From Membranipora membranacea (Eukaryota > Bryozoa > Gymnolaemata > Cheilostomatida > Membraniporidae), in NCBI GenBank assembly GCA_914767715.1, contig OU612069.1, positions 6,014,001-6,078,000 on the forward strand: DNA of 64,000 nucleotides, in the 5' to 3' direction. Within the stretch, counting starts at the first letter, position 1. Each line of letters opens with the position of its first letter. Both the position numbers and the translations under genes were made by a program. Positions 60,660 to 64,000 of the stretch are shown here, one piece after another. A model generated the notes under the pieces. It was not told where the DNA came from, searched no databases, and saw only the letters and a program-made list of their open reading frames with translations.

Positions 60660-61230
60660 AATTTTTCATTTGCTTTACGAACTCACAATATGTGATTTAC
60701 TGGGGTAATATATTCAATTTTCTAATAGGAATAAAACTGGATTTAAGTATTATACATTTGGTCACGTACATGGTGTCCTAGAGAACCTAAAGTGGTTTCG
60801 TAAGAGGAAAAGTGCCCCATTTCACACAGGCTTGAAATTTTTGCTAACACAGCTTCATGCTAACACTAACTCCAAATCATTACTTTACATTTCAGTAAGC
60901 ACAGAAAGATTTATCTTATCCATCATGGCCGGAAGTTGTCCAAATCAAAAATGTGTCAACACGCTCTGAAATAGTGTGTTTTAGCTGCAGTATTACAATT
61001 GCCAAAGGTAAAATGAGTTGAACAGTAAAATTAAATATTGAAAATGAAAGTTTGAGGTGTACAAACAAAACTAATCATGATGTGTATGTTTCTGATCGAC
61101 AACCTAATTAGTAATTTAGGTAGCCAAAGTAATTTTAGAGAGTATTTGGTGTGACGGACTGAAGTCAAATTTTAAAGTTACAGGTGGGTACACATTGCAT
61201 CCCAGGGGGGGGGACAAATTTATGCAAATA
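60660..61230. other. Smad intron
   Basis: AT-rich sequence between the last two Smad exons, with a G-run at about 61205-61213. No separate feature. Confidence 0.6.
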
Positions 61231-61236
61231 TTTTTA

Positions 61237-61620
<384 letters not shown>

Positions 61621-61976
61621 TCATTAAGGCCAAGTTTAATCATGCACAGCACCATATGAATTGATCGGAGATTAACTCTGGCCTATGAGTATTTATGCAC
61701 CGTAGGGACACTGCCACAAAGAAGGCCAAATGACCTGTTTGTATCTCCTAAAAAGGACACGCCCCTTTTTTTCAAGCATATGTGGCTTTCATCTTAAGGT
61801 AAGTTCATACTAGGGTGTTTTCTGATCATTTTTAAAAATCACCAGCATTTCTGAAAAAGTTGTCTTCTCTTTCTGATATTCTCATATTTTCCATAATCAA
61901 AAACATTGCGATGGTAAGACTCTCCGATATCATCCAAAAATCGTCAGCATTGCTTAAAACAACAAAAACCGTCCTA

Positions 61977-62315
<339 letters not shown>

Positions 62316-62369
62316 TCAGGGGGAGATAATATGAGTTTTTATAATCGAGGATTGCGTAAAACAAACAGT

Positions 62370-62450
62370 TAGTTCTCACACTGATCATGTGATATACTAT
62401 TGCATGTATATCTCTGATCAATAGAGAGTTAATTAATTCACTTAGTAGTA
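62370..62450 (-). repeat. 75-bp element, copy 2 (inverted)
   Basis: Reverse complement of 58345-58416: 'gtgatatactattgcatgta', 'tatctctgatcaatagagag', 'ttaattcactta'. It lies in a Smad intron. Confidence 0.75.
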
Positions 62451-62524
62451 GTACCATCACAAGGAATTCGGTGTGACGACCCATGTTTAATTCTTTTCCA
62501 TTAGGGGTGGGTACATGTTGGGTA

Positions 62525-62600
62525 CTGCTACTCAATTGACTCTAACGATCAGGGATACACATGTTAATAGTGTAATCTCCATATCAGTGTGGTTAGTTCT
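62525..62600 (+). repeat. 75-bp element, copy 3 (diverged)
   Basis: Direct-orientation relative of 58345-58416 ('aacgatcagggatacacatg', 'atatcagtgtggttagtt'), facing copy 2 only about 75 bp away. Confidence 0.55.
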
Positions 62601-62639
62601 AGTAATTATTACAGTATGGGGTTGCTTTTCGGAGTAATC

Positions 62640-63795
<1,156 letters not shown>

Positions 63796-64000
63796 TCAAC
63801 ATAAAGTAAACAACTGTCAGCATGATTAAAATAATGATAATGATTAAAAATTAAATAAAATGTTCACATAAGAGTTCACCATTGTATCTTGGAGTTATCC
63901 TCCCTAAGGTTGTAACATTCAAAGAGCAAACAACTCCATCTTTGGTAATATCGTCGGGCAGATATATGCTACCGCCCTTGTATATACATAAAGGGAGAGG

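Noticed and set aside
63860-63975. Minus-strand frame reading 'GGSIYLPDDITKDGVVC' at the right edge, with a GTGAAC donor-like site
   Set aside because: Protein-like, but its phase does not fit the next Smad exon and it does not resemble a Smad linker or MH1 end; undecidable at the window edge.

Overview
This is AT-rich, intron-bearing, repeat-dominated DNA from an invertebrate metazoan. The evidence is GT-AG introns, a BMP-type Smad gene, several CR1/L2/Rex1-like non-LTR retrotransposons, a piggyBac element, tRNA-derived SINEs and large satellite blocks. There are no bacterial-style operons. The species cannot be named from the sequence. The octamer TAGGCCTA recurs, which I associate loosely with deuterostome invertebrates.

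Layout. 0-22 kb: dispersed copies (A-E) of a long modular repeat, here called Rep1, all in + orientation. They are interrupted by a tRNA-SINE (5.2 kb), a TTAA-flanked MITE (10.9 kb) and a young 5'-truncated LINE with an open 867-codon frame (15.1-18.0 kb). Decayed LINE pieces sit beside the Rep1 copies. 22.7-26.3 kb: a decayed piggyBac element whose transposase has an acidic and an RGG-rich N-terminus on separate exons. 26.7-39.6 kb: LINE and YMDD-type RT debris in two related blocks, a reverse-strand copy of the young LINE, and a 114-bp hairpin.

Two host genes are supported, both on the minus strand. (1) A leucine-rich-repeat gene with an N-myristoylation start (MGNNKSKPP) has three phase-compatible exons at 41.3, 40.9 and 31.6 kb. 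A 9-kb repeat-filled intron separates the last two, and a CpG-rich block at 42.2-42.8 kb is a possible promoter. (2) A Smad1/5-type gene has MH2 exons at 63.8, 62.2, 61.4 and 60.5 kb and ends in the expected S-V-S phosphorylation tail. One MH2 exon was not found, and the L3-loop exon is frameshifted next to a small palindrome.

42-54 kb is tandem territory: about six diverged units of roughly 1-1.6 kb, then a 4-kb satellite of 57/64-bp monomers with higher-order duplications. 54-58 kb holds unassigned open segments and a foldback element.

The most striking observation is the approximately 147-bp minisatellite at 58.4-60.45 kb. It begins inside the Smad coding sequence, and nearly every unit carries a copy of the last codons and stop of the gene. 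The array therefore appears to be an expansion of the gene's own 3' end.
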